DNA of 35,379 bases from positions 1-35,379 of the forward strand of contig WRJE01000015.1 in the NCBI GenBank assembly GCA_009782385.1. Reading direction: 5' to 3'. This document shows positions 23,331-31,393 of the stretch, piece after piece. Both the position numbers and the translations under genes were made by a program. The notes under the pieces are model-generated. The model was not told the DNA's origin. It searched no databases and worked only from the letters and a program-made list of their open reading frames with translations. Within the stretch, counting starts at the first letter, position 1. Each line of letters starts with the position of its first letter. This DNA is from Oscillospiraceae bacterium (GTDB lineage Bacteria; Bacillota; Clostridia; Oscillospirales; UBA929).

Positions 23331-24374
23331 TTACCTCCGATATACTTCCATAGTTTTTTTATACATAGTTTCAACGCTGAACTCTCCGTTTACCGCTTCC
23401 AACGAGGCTTGTCCGTATTTGCCGCGCGCTTCCGCGTTCGCAAGCATATCAGCCATAGCGTCCGCAAGCACCTTGGGTTCATTATACGGCACTAATACTC
23501 CGCACCCCGCACCTAAAATAATCTCGGGATTCCCTCCGACATCGGTAGCAATCACGGGCAGACCGGATGCCATCGCCTCAAGTATGCTTATACTGAGAGC
23601 CTCGGACTCAGACGCGCTTATAAAAACATCAGCCGCCGCAAGCATCGGCTTGACATCCTCGCAAAACCCGGTAAATATCACTTTCTCCCATATTCCCAAG
23701 CGTTCGGCAAGCAATATCATGTCTCCGAACAAATTGCCGTCTCCCGCAATAACAAGCCGAAACGGCTTGTCCTTTATCAGCGCGGCAGCTCTCAGCAGGA
23801 ACTCATGCCCTTTACCCTCAACAACACGCGCGACATATATAAAAGTCAGCGGCTCGTTCTTGCCGCGCCGCTCGCAAGCCCAAAGCCGCGCATCTATACC
23901 GTTGTGTATGACCTCGATAATCCGCTCCGGAAATCCGCTCTTTACCAAGAGTTTCTTTCCCGCCTCGCAAACCGCGATAACGCGGTGCTGGAGCGGTGAG
24001 AAAAATCGGTTCATCAGCCGTGTTATGAAGCCGTTTTTCATCAGTATGTGGTTTGTATATACCACGCGCGTTTTTGAATAAAACAGCCTTGACATCAGCG
24101 CGATATAGTTCTCGCGCAGAAAATGTGTATGGATTATGTCAACATTATTGTCACGGCAAAACTTAGCAAGCCGCCGTGCCGCCCCAAAATCGAAGCGGCT
24201 TTTCATCGCAATCTTAACGCTCGGCACGTCCGCGTCCGTCATGCGCTGTGCCAGAAGACCGCCCTCATTGTACGCGAAAAAGGGCGTTATGTCAAGCCCT
24301 GCCGCCAGCGCGTAGACATACCGCTCCGTTCCTCCTTTTCCCGCGTGGTTAATGAGATATAAAACTTTGATAAT
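23331..24374 (-). CDS. GT4-family glycosyltransferase (apparent ATT start)
   Basis: A GT-B glycosyltransferase that should add a sugar from a nucleotide donor to a lipid- or polymer-linked acceptor. The N-terminal domain shows KVLYLINHAGKGGTERYV and VDIIHTHFLRENY. The C-terminal GT4 domain has YVARVVEGKGHEFLL and the E-x7-E motif SESEALSISILEAMASGLP followed by IATDVGGNPEII. The first ATG in frame (24242) would delete 44 conserved N-terminal residues. The frame is open back to a TGA at 24386, and between them only ATT (24374) or ATC (24371) can start. GAGGAG lies five bases before the ATT. With ATT the protein is 347 residues, a normal GT4 length, and overlaps the preceding stop by one base. 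Confidence 0.85.
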   Translation of the reverse strand: MIKVLYLINHAGKGGTERYVYALAAGLDITPFFAYNEGGLLAQRMTDADVPSVKIAMKSRFDFGAARRLAKFCRDNNVDIIHTHFLRENYIALMSRLFYSKTRVVYTNHILMKNGFITRLMNRFFSPLQHRVIAVCEAGKKLLVKSGFPERIIEVIHNGIDARLWACERRGKNEPLTFIYVARVVEGKGHEFLLRAAALIKDKPFRLVIAGDGNLFGDMILLAERLGIWEKVIFTGFCEDVKPMLAAADVFISASESEALSISILEAMASGLPVIATDVGGNPEIILGAGCGVLVPYNEPKVLADAMADMLANAEARGKYGQASLEAVNGEFSVETMYKKTMEVYRR

Positions 24375-25450
24375 TACCGCTCCTCAAATCCGTATACCCT
24401 ATTATACTCTTTGTTTTCATCTTTTGCAACCGCGCTTTTATTTGACAGCAAAAGCTGTGTTATAGGATAGAGGTCTATCCAAATCTGGTTGTTCCCCTCT
24501 TTTTGCGATTCGTCAAAAATGAGCTGCAGCCCCAAGTGCAAATGCGTCTGTGAAATATTGTTCGTATTCTCCGTTCTGCTGTACCCCGTCCGCCCCATAT
24601 AGCCGATGACATCTCCCGCTTTGACCTCCGCGCCTATCTTAACGCTCTCATGGAACGGGCGGTTTTTCCGCAGATGCGCGTAATAGTAGTAGCGTTTTGT
24701 GTCGTAACTGCGGATACCGATTCTCCACCCGCCGTACTGATTCCATCCCAATTCCTCAACAACGCCGGACTCAATGGCGATTATAGGCGTGCCGACACTG
24801 CCCATCAGGTCGTGTCCTAAGTGTTTGCGCTTGTACCCATAAGAACGCCCCGCCCCGAAGTCGTCATAATCGCTGTAATAATACCCTTTCGCTACCGGGG
24901 AGAACGCTTTCAGCCCGTACCGCTCGCGCCACTCTTTTTCGCCGTCCTCAAGGGGAACTTCCACACGGTATGTGCCGACAAAACCCGCCAGCACCGCCGA
25001 ATACGCCTCATGATAATAACCGTAATATTTCATGTCGGCGGTCAATTCCTCAACCGTCTGACCGCCGTTTAGTTTTTTAACCAATGCCGTTAAGTCGCTC
25101 TCTTTATAGCGCGAAAACTCTCCGCCGTATTTCGCGCCCAGATACGCAAGCAACTCTATCCAATCCAACTTCACGCAGTCGGACGGCAATTCCGCCGCGC
25201 CGGGATTTTCGGCGTGGGATTTAACATCTAATTCAAGCGTCTTTTTCAACACACTGTAAGTGGGCGTAAAGTCAACCCATTTTATATACGAACCCGATGC
25301 CGCCGCGCTTACATCGCTGTACACCATGCCGACATCATGCTCGCCGCACTCGTCCCTATCACTTGATAGCATTAGAATTACAGTCGTTATGGCGGCAACG
25401 GCAAGAAACGCCGCCAACAAGTTTTTACCTTTTATCACTTTTACAAGCAT
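24374..25450 (-). CDS. M23 family metallopeptidase, membrane-anchored
   Basis: A peptidoglycan-type endopeptidase of 358 residues with an N-terminal membrane helix or signal (about 10-29), a unique middle part of about 150 residues and a C-terminal M23 domain. All active-site residues are present: His210 and Asp214 (HLGHD), His259 (YYYYAHL) and His303/His305 (THLHLGL), unlike the SpoIIQ-like protein at 6838. The start at 25450 is preferred over an ATG eight codons upstream because GAGGTG lies between them at correct spacing. It is first in the seven-gene envelope run and divergent from malQ. Its TAA overlaps the ATT start of the glycosyltransferase. Confidence 0.88.
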   Translation of the reverse strand: MLVKVIKGKNLLAAFLAVAAITTVILMLSSDRDECGEHDVGMVYSDVSAAASGSYIKWVDFTPTYSVLKKTLELDVKSHAENPGAAELPSDCVKLDWIELLAYLGAKYGGEFSRYKESDLTALVKKLNGGQTVEELTADMKYYGYYHEAYSAVLAGFVGTYRVEVPLEDGEKEWRERYGLKAFSPVAKGYYYSDYDDFGAGRSYGYKRKHLGHDLMGSVGTPIIAIESGVVEELGWNQYGGWRIGIRSYDTKRYYYYAHLRKNRPFHESVKIGAEVKAGDVIGYMGRTGYSRTENTNNISQTHLHLGLQLIFDESQKEGNNQIWIDLYPITQLLLSNKSAVAKDENKEYNRVYGFEER

Positions 25451-25493
25451 AGAACCGCTCACCTCTTTGTCCATTCTATGCAGAAGCTATCTA

Positions 25494-25522
25494 TTGACAG
25501 CACATTAAATATAATATATATT
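25494..25522 (+). promoter_or_regulatory. Sigma-A promoter of malQ
   Basis: TTGACA (25494-25499), 17 bases and TATATT (25517-25522) lie 38 bases before the malQ ATG, in the AT-rich 110-base region shared with the divergent M23 gene. GGGAGG follows as ribosome site. An opposite-strand promoter for the M23 operon is likely here but less clear. Confidence 0.7.
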
Positions 25523-25560
25523 ATTAGTGTAATGTAATATCAGCCGGGAGGTATTTTACT

Positions 25561-27048
25561 ATGATAACACGTTCGTCCGGCATTGTCCTGCATATTTCTT
25601 CACTGCCTAATCCATACGGTATAGGTACATTTGGTGACAGTGCCTATGCTTTTATTGACTTCTTGAGGCAGGCGGGTCAAAGATACTGGCAGATACTTCC
25701 GCTCGTACCCACCGGGTTCGGCGACTCGCCGTACCAATCCTGTTCCGCTTCGGCAATTAACCCATACTTCATAGAACTTGACTATCTGCGCCGTGACGGA
25801 TTACTAGAGTTTGACAATTTCGCGTATGTCAACTACGGGCAGGACTTGGACAGAGTGGATTACGGCACACTCTATGCCTCGCGTTATCATGTACTGCGGA
25901 TGGCGTATGAGAACTCGCGCGATAAAATGCCGGAAGATTTGGAAGCCTTCAAGCGGGAAAACGCCGATTGGCTGCCTGATTACGCGCTCTTCATGGCGAT
26001 AAAATCCCATTTCGGCATGGTTGCGCTGTCGGAATGGCCCGACGCGGATATCCGCGCCCGAAAACCCGAGGCTCTGAGAAAATACGCCCAAATGCTTTCC
26101 GATGATGTCGCGTTTCAGATTTTCATGCAGTACAAAGCGTTTAAGCAGTGGGGAAGACTGCGGAACTACGCCGCTGAAAACGGAGTTAGGATAATCGGCG
26201 ATATGCCGATTTACTGCGCCGAGGATTCCGCCGAGGTTTGGGCGCAGCCCGAGCTGTTCAAACTTGAAAAAGACGGCACGCCCAAGGTCGTGGCGGGCGT
26301 TCCGCCGGATTTATATTCCTCAACGGGTCAGCTCTGGGGCAACCCGATATATGACTGGGATTATCACAAGAAAACAGGGTATAAGTGGTGGATTGACCGT
26401 TTTAGGCACGCGACAAAATTCTATGATGTTTTACGTATCGACCACTTCCGTGGCTTAGAGTCTTATTGGGAAATACCCTACGGTGAAAAAACAGCCATGA
26501 ACGGCGAATGGATAAAAGGACCCGCTATGGACTTTATCAACACCGTGTTCTCCGCCGTCACCGATATTGATATTATAGCGGAGGATTTAGGCGAGTTGTC
26601 GGAAGATGTTACCATCTTTCTCAAAAAAACCGGCTTCCCCGGAATGAGACTGCTCGTTGACGCTTTCGACCCTTATTCTGAGAGCAGCTTTCTACCCCAC
26701 AATATAGATAAAAACTGTGTGGCGTATACCTCAACTCATGATTCGCCGACATTCATCGACTTCTTCTATAATATAGCCGACCACACGAAACAAGACTATG
26801 CCGCTGATTATCTGCGCCTTAACAATGGCGAAGGATACAACTGGGGCGCGGTCAAAGCCATTTGGGGCAGTCCGTCTGTTCTGGCAATGGCTCCGATGGC
26901 AGACATACTCGGACTGGGCGCGGACGCGAGATTCAATATCCCGGCGACCCTCGGCGGCAATAACTGGCAATGGAGAGTTAGGGTTGACGCATTTAACGCA
27001 AGCGTTGCAAACATTTTGAACCATATAACAAAGGTATATTGGAGATAA
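25561..27048 (+). CDS. malQ: 4-alpha-glucanotransferase MalQ (GH77)
   Basis: MalQ transfers alpha-1,4-glucan segments between maltooligosaccharides and handles internal glycogen or imported maltodextrin. The 495-residue protein starts RSSGIVLHISSLPNPYGIGT, typical of the family. It carries the catalytic triad of GH77: nucleophile Asp294 in RIDHFRG, acid/base Glu341 in IIAEDLG and transition-state stabiliser Asp394 in YTSTHDSPT. It ends with IPATLGGNNWQWR. GGGAGG lies upstream of the ATG. It stands alone between a promoter and a clean intrinsic terminator. No maltodextrin transporter or phosphorylase gene is nearby. Confidence 0.96.
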   Translation: MITRSSGIVLHISSLPNPYGIGTFGDSAYAFIDFLRQAGQRYWQILPLVPTGFGDSPYQSCSASAINPYFIELDYLRRDGLLEFDNFAYVNYGQDLDRVDYGTLYASRYHVLRMAYENSRDKMPEDLEAFKRENADWLPDYALFMAIKSHFGMVALSEWPDADIRARKPEALRKYAQMLSDDVAFQIFMQYKAFKQWGRLRNYAAENGVRIIGDMPIYCAEDSAEVWAQPELFKLEKDGTPKVVAGVPPDLYSSTGQLWGNPIYDWDYHKKTGYKWWIDRFRHATKFYDVLRIDHFRGLESYWEIPYGEKTAMNGEWIKGPAMDFINTVFSAVTDIDIIAEDLGELSEDVTIFLKKTGFPGMRLLVDAFDPYSESSFLPHNIDKNCVAYTSTHDSPTFIDFFYNIADHTKQDYAADYLRLNNGEGYNWGAVKAIWGSPSVLAMAPMADILGLGADARFNIPATLGGNNWQWRVRVDAFNASVANILNHITKVYWR

Positions 27049-27051
27049 CGA

Positions 27052-27076
27052 AAAAAACCGCCTCCGGCGGTTTTTT
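27052..27076 (+). terminator. Intrinsic terminator of malQ
   Basis: A6-CCGCC, loop TCC, GGCGG-T6: an 11-bp A/T-flanked stem three bases after the malQ stop with a run of six Ts. Classical rho-independent structure. Confidence 0.92.
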
Positions 27077-27088
27077 AGATAAAAACAC

Positions 27089-27113
27089 GGCGCACCGGGG
27101 CGTTGCGCCCTAC
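27089..27113. repeat. Palindromic intergenic repeat, GCCCTAC edge
   Basis: GGCGCA (27089-27094) and TGCGCC (27104-27109) pair around a GC-rich loop, and the block ends in CCTAC. On the minus strand it opens GTAGGGCGCA, the same edge as the other repeats of the window. The remaining bases up to 27199 show no other feature. Confidence 0.5.
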
Positions 27114-27199
27114 ATATACTGAAAGATACGTTGTACCGCATGATGGCGGGGGAAGAAAAATCCTAGGAAATGCAAAAATAATTATTAGTGGGTGTTAAA

Positions 27200-27946
27200 A
27201 TGAGTGGTTCGATAATGCAAACTGAAATAGAAACCGGCTTAACTTCATTAGGTGTGAAACCGGGAATGATGATTGAAGTCCATTGTTCTCTCAGCAGTTT
27301 TGGTTATGTCGATGGGGGAGCCTTAACAATAATAAACTCATTGAAAAATATTGTCGGTAAAGACGGAGCTATTGTTATGCCGTCATTTAAGGATTCGCCT
27401 AATCTTCCACTTAATGAAAATGATAAAAAATTAGGCATAACTCTAAAAATCAAACTCTTAAAAGGGGACGAAGAAAAATCCGGTATGGGAATCGTTTCTG
27501 ATATGTTCAGAAAGATGCCGGATGTTATTACGGGTAAAGGTCAGTTCCGCGTTTCGGCTTGGGGCAAGGATGCGGAAAAACACGCCGCTGATTGGTTTAA
27601 TCACTTGATAGATTCCGATGGATATGCCTTATTATTAGGTGTTGATATTTATAAAATGTCATCCATGCACTATGTAGAGGATAATTTGCCGATGGAAATA
27701 AAAAATTTATTCAAACCATCGGAAGAAGCCCGGAAAATATATCCCGAATCAGAATGGTTTATAGAATCGTGGTCGCCAGTTGCAAAACCTTGGTATGTTA
27801 TTCAAAACAGAGCATATGAAAAAGGATATATTAAAGATATATTTATCGGCAACGCAAAATGTATGTTGGTTCAAATAAAAAATACTATTGAACTTTATAG
27901 ACAAGCCTTACGGGACAATCCATTTGAATTATATGGGTTAAAGTAA
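27200..27946 (+). CDS. AAC(3)-family (aminoglycoside 3-N-acetyltransferase-like) protein
   Basis: The 248-residue protein has the AAC(3) fold signatures: IEVHCSLSSFGYVDGGALTI near the start and GKDGAIVMPSF. GYALLLGVDIYKMSSMHYVE carries the late conserved His. The middle R-S-x-H-P-x-x-S stretch of true resistance enzymes is replaced by QFRVSAWGKDAEKHAADW, so it is a divergent member. It may acetylate another amine; resistance cannot be claimed. The ATG at 27200 has only a weak ribosome site (GTGGGTG). The gene is visibly richer in A/T than malQ and mreB on either side, is flanked by a repeat and a recombinase scrap, and looks horizontally acquired. Confidence 0.8.
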   Translation: MSGSIMQTEIETGLTSLGVKPGMMIEVHCSLSSFGYVDGGALTIINSLKNIVGKDGAIVMPSFKDSPNLPLNENDKKLGITLKIKLLKGDEEKSGMGIVSDMFRKMPDVITGKGQFRVSAWGKDAEKHAADWFNHLIDSDGYALLLGVDIYKMSSMHYVEDNLPMEIKNLFKPSEEARKIYPESEWFIESWSPVAKPWYVIQNRAYEKGYIKDIFIGNAKCMLVQIKNTIELYRQALRDNPFELYGLK

Positions 27947-27979
27947 TGAAAAACTATATTAAAAAGGCAGGTGAACCCC

Positions 27980-28078
27980 ATGCGTGGGGTAATCTACGCA
28001 CGATACAGCAGTAAAAATATGACCGGGAAAAATAGTTCTTGCATTGCCCCCGGTATTGGTATATACTTGTATAAGTGA
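27980..28078 (+). pseudogene. 5' remnant of a serine site-specific recombinase
   Basis: A 32-codon reading frame begins MRGVIYARYSSKN and then loses all similarity before its stop. The opening is the classic N-terminus of large serine recombinases (V-I-Y-A-R-Y-S-S, with the catalytic Ser in it). GGCAGGTG precedes the ATG as ribosome site. The start codon sits in a small hairpin (ACCCCA / TGGGGT). It lies 34 bases after the AAC(3)-like gene. The rest of the gene is absent, so this is probably the scar of an excised or decayed integrative element. Confidence 0.7.
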
Positions 28079-28150
28079 AAGAATACATTTTAATAATTAT
28101 GGAAATAATTTACTATTGAAGACTGCACAAATATATAAGGTTGGTGTTTC

Positions 28151-29182
28151 ATGTCAGTTCTTACTCGTGATATAGGTCTGGATTTGGGGACAGCCTCAAT
28201 TCTGGTATTCGTAAAAGGAAAAGGAATCGTTCTGCGCGAGCCATCGGTTGTCGCGGTGGAAAAAAATTCCGGAAAACTTCTTAAAGTCGGCACGGACGCT
28301 CAAAAGATGCTCGGGCGCACGCCCGGGAATATTGTCGCCATGCGCCCTCTCCGCGAGGGTGTCATATCTGATTATGATATGACAGAGCGTATGATAAAGG
28401 AGTTTTTGAAAAAAGTCGCGGGGTTCAGTCCGTTCAAGCCCCGGCTTGTTATATGTGTGCCATCGGGCATTACCGAAGTCGAGGAACGCGCGGTCATTGA
28501 TGCCGGGACGCAGGCGGGAGCGCGCCGTGTTTATCTGATTGAAGAGCCTGTTGCGGCGGCTATCGGAGCGGGTATTGACATAACAAAACCGGTGGGGCAT
28601 ATGATAGTTGACGTTGGGGGCGGCACAACGGATGTCGCGGTCATATCGCTGTCCGGCATTGTTGAATCGCAGTCTATAAAGATTGCCGGCGACCAGTTTG
28701 ACGAGTCTATCATTAAATATCTGCGCCGTAAGCACAATGTGCTTGTCGGCGAACGCACGGCGGAGGAATTGAAAATCAGTATCGGATGCGTTTATCCGCG
28801 CCTTGAGGAAAAAGTCGTTGAGGTAAAGGGACGCTGCCTGATGACAGGGCTTCCCAAGATATTTGAGGTTACGAGCGGCGAGATGATAGAGGCGTTTGAA
28901 GAGGTTTCGTCCCGTATTGTTGAGTGCATACACGGCGTTCTTGAGCGCACACCGCCCGAGCTTGTGGCGGATATTTCCACCAACGGCATCGTTATGACCG
29001 GGGGCGGCAGCCTTGTATGGGGTTTTGACAAACTTATCGAGTCGAAAACAGGCATTGAGACGCACGTTGCCGATGAGGCCGTATCCTGCGTTGCCTACGG
29101 AACGGGCAAGAGCCTTGACTGGGTCAACGAAATGCAGGACGGCACAATAAATATCTCTCGCAGAAAACAAATGCAGGTTTAA
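28151..29182 (+). CDS. mreB: MreB/Mbl family actin-like rod-shape protein
   Basis: MreB-family proteins polymerise under the membrane and direct lateral wall synthesis. The 343-residue protein shows the actin-fold phosphate loops: RDIGLDLGTASILVFVKGKG, the second loop VDVGGGTTDVAVIS, and the adenosine motif IVMTGGGSLVWG, plus EEPVAAAIGAGI. Spelling at the start (KGKGIVLREPSVVAV, then GRTPGNIVAMRPLREGVI) is closer to Bacillus Mbl than to MreB proper, so mbl is an alternative symbol. There is no mreC/mreD pair next to it, which fits a stand-alone paralogue. AAGGTTGGTG precedes the ATG. zapA follows after 22 bases. Confidence 0.95.
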   Translation: MSVLTRDIGLDLGTASILVFVKGKGIVLREPSVVAVEKNSGKLLKVGTDAQKMLGRTPGNIVAMRPLREGVISDYDMTERMIKEFLKKVAGFSPFKPRLVICVPSGITEVEERAVIDAGTQAGARRVYLIEEPVAAAIGAGIDITKPVGHMIVDVGGGTTDVAVISLSGIVESQSIKIAGDQFDESIIKYLRRKHNVLVGERTAEELKISIGCVYPRLEEKVVEVKGRCLMTGLPKIFEVTSGEMIEAFEEVSSRIVECIHGVLERTPPELVADISTNGIVMTGGGSLVWGFDKLIESKTGIETHVADEAVSCVAYGTGKSLDWVNEMQDGTINISRRKQMQV

Positions 29183-29204
29183 TACTGATTAAGGGGGTAA
29201 AGCT

Positions 29205-29531
29205 GTGACTGCCGTAAAACAAAAGATACCCGTTATTATCGCGGGGCAGGATTTCTCTCTCATTTCGACTGAAACAGAGGCGCATATCAATCGCACGGCG
29301 ACACTGGTAGATGATGAAATCCGTTCCGTGCAGGAATCATCGCCGGCACTGTCAAAGCAGGCCGCGTCGATTCTTGCGGCCGTCAACCTTGCCGACCGCG
29401 TGATACGCGCCGAGGAGACTGCCGAGAGCCTTAGAAAACAACTGAAAGACTACATAGAAGAAGTTGCGAAAGCAAAAAACGATCTCGCGGACACGCGCCG
29501 TGAACTTAACAAGCTGAAAAAAGAAAAATGA
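29205..29531 (+). CDS. zapA: Cell division protein ZapA
   Basis: ZapA cross-links FtsZ filaments at the division site. The 108-residue protein has the N-terminal ZapA domain (KIPVIIAGQDFSLISTETEA) and a long C-terminal coiled coil (NLADRVIRAEETAESLRKQL, ending in a Lys-rich tail). The start is GTG at 29205 with AAGGGGGTAA upstream. It overlaps the U32 gene by four bases (ATGA). The order zapA followed by a U32 peptidase gene is a familiar clostridial arrangement. Confidence 0.9.
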   Translation: MTAVKQKIPVIIAGQDFSLISTETEAHINRTATLVDDEIRSVQESSPALSKQAASILAAVNLADRVIRAEETAESLRKQLKDYIEEVAKAKNDLADTRRELNKLKKEK

Positions 29532-31393
29532 GCCGCTATTTACTCTCCTTGGCACAGAATATGGCGGGCGTTACTGCGGCACACAAAAGCGGAGCGGACG
29601 CTGTTTGCTTTTCTATGCCCAAGTTGGACGGAGCGGCATTTGTGCATGAGGCGATTGCTTTTTGTCTGCCGCGCGGCATAGCGTCATTTCTTTATATTGA
29701 CTCACGACCCACCGACAAGGAGCTTGGCGTGTGGGCATCTTGTTTTTCAAATCTTGGTGCTGCCGGACTTAGCGGAGTGCTTGTCCGTGACCCCGGTTTA
29801 TTACGCGCCGCGAGACAGGTTCTACCCGAATGTCAAGCGCATATATCTCCGAACGCCGGAGTAAACACCCTTGCCGCCGCGAAATATTGGCACGCTCTTG
29901 GCGCATCGCATATCTGGCTTCCTCCGTTTCTCTCGAGGGAGAGAACGGCATATATTTTACGCAATTCACCTGTTCCGTGCGGGGTAATTGCCGAAGGGCG
30001 GATGTGCTTCGGGCTTTCAGAGCATTGCGCCCTGACTGCAGGCAGCCGGGGCGAATGCAAATGCGAATGCCTCCGGCACTATGGAATCAGCGAGAAACCC
30101 ACCGAGCCGATACTTGAGCAAAAATCGCATAGCCTGAAACAGCAGTGGGACGATTTGGTATTGATGGGCGCGGAATCCTTCGGCGTTTTCGATATTAACG
30201 CAACGCCGGAGTGGATAGGCGATAAGACCGCCGAATGGCGTAAAATTATCGACAACGGTATTGCTGTCGAACGCGGCGTTGAGGTGCGTTTTTCGTGCTT
30301 GATACGCTACGGTGAACCGTTGAGAGTTGCTGTTCAGGACAGTGACGGTAATATTGTACGGGTTAAGGGACAGCGTCCGACCCGTTCCAATGAGGGACTG
30401 CCCGAGGCCGCCGTTAATACGCAGTTTTATAAGCTGAACGCTACTTTTTACAAATGCGCGGGCGCAAGGACGCATATTGATAACGGCTTGACCGTGCCGA
30501 TGAATATCATCGCGGACTTGCGGAACACCGCTCTCGGGAAGCTGACCGAACTGCGCTCTAAGCCCCCAAAAGGCACAGCGGGCGCGTTTCACGCGGGCGC
30601 GAAGTATTTGAACAGGACAGAACCGCCCGTTATAACCGTATGGGCGCGGCATATATCACAGCTTTCCAAAAAATTGTCGGACTTAAAGCCCGCGCTTATT
30701 TATGTGCCGCTGATGGAACTGGAAAATGAAAGTGAACGGCTTTTGAGTTTTTTTGAAGCGGGAATACCTGTCTGTGCTTGGCTGCCGCGAGGTCTGGGTG
30801 ACGATGAACGCTCCGCGCTCCACGCGGCTCTCGGAACAGCCAACTCGATGGGGATAAAAAGTATTGCCGTGCCGTGCATGGGTTACGCGGATGTTTTACA
30901 GAGGACGGGCTTTGAGGTACGCGCGGACATTGGCGTTACAAACTCGCAGACATTAAAGGAGTATAAGCGTTTCGGTATAAAATCCGTTTTGCTGTCGCCG
31001 GAGCTTACGCTCGGCGCGGTTAGGGATTTGTCGCACGTAACGGACACAGAATTGCAGGTCTATGGGCGGATACCGATTGCTTTCTGCGAGAACTGCTTAA
31101 TGAAAACACCCAAAGGGGTGTGCGCCTGTGACAACGTGAATGAACTTGTCGATATGCAGGGTGCGCGCGCGCCCATGCTACGCGAGTATAAGCACCGCAC
31201 GGGAATATACAGCGCGAATAAAATTTTCTGGGGCGATAGGGTGAGGGAGTTTGACAATCTGGGGTTATGGGGAATAAGGCTTGCGTTTGTGACAGAAAAC
31301 GCCAGAGAGTGCGTTACCGTTACCGAAAGATATATGGGGATTGGGAATTATGAGCCGGGAGAATTTACCAGAGGAATACTGGACGGGGTTTAA
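29528..31393 (+). CDS. U32 family protein (peptidase U32 / RNA hydroxylation type)
   Basis: The 621-residue protein belongs to the U32 family, whose studied members (TrhP, RlhA, UbiU) are iron-sulfur proteins of RNA or quinone hydroxylation and not peptidases. The N-terminal barrel carries four conserved cysteines, Cys160, Cys167, Cys177 and Cys181, in CGVIAEGRMC and EHCALT with GECKCECLRHYG. The second half (about 370-620) repeats the U32 pattern: LSPELTLGAVRDL, then VYGRIPIAFCENCLM and VCACDN. Such two-part proteins are common in Clostridia and are placed after zapA, as here. The N-terminal E-L-x-A-P-A-G start of the family is eroded (YLLSLAQNMAGV). The stop overlaps the dut ATG by one base. 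tRNA or rRNA hydroxylation is a likely role. Confidence 0.85.
   Translation: MSRYLLSLAQNMAGVTAAHKSGADAVCFSMPKLDGAAFVHEAIAFCLPRGIASFLYIDSRPTDKELGVWASCFSNLGAAGLSGVLVRDPGLLRAARQVLPECQAHISPNAGVNTLAAAKYWHALGASHIWLPPFLSRERTAYILRNSPVPCGVIAEGRMCFGLSEHCALTAGSRGECKCECLRHYGISEKPTEPILEQKSHSLKQQWDDLVLMGAESFGVFDINATPEWIGDKTAEWRKIIDNGIAVERGVEVRFSCLIRYGEPLRVAVQDSDGNIVRVKGQRPTRSNEGLPEAAVNTQFYKLNATFYKCAGARTHIDNGLTVPMNIIADLRNTALGKLTELRSKPPKGTAGAFHAGAKYLNRTEPPVITVWARHISQLSKKLSDLKPALIYVPLMELENESERLLSFFEAGIPVCAWLPRGLGDDERSALHAALGTANSMGIKSIAVPCMGYADVLQRTGFEVRADIGVTNSQTLKEYKRFGIKSVLLSPELTLGAVRDLSHVTDTELQVYGRIPIAFCENCLMKTPKGVCACDNVNELVDMQGARAPMLREYKHRTGIYSANKIFWGDRVREFDNLGLWGIRLAFVTENARECVTVTERYMGIGNYEPGEFTRGILDGV

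Noticed and set aside
24242-24244. ATG at 24242 as start of the GT4 gene
   Set aside because: It would remove the conserved N-terminal glycine-rich loop and first strand, and no ribosome site precedes it.
28196-29170. 324-codon minus-strand frame opposite mreB
   Set aside because: Antisense shadow of a highly conserved actin-family gene; product is Asn/Arg-rich without motifs.
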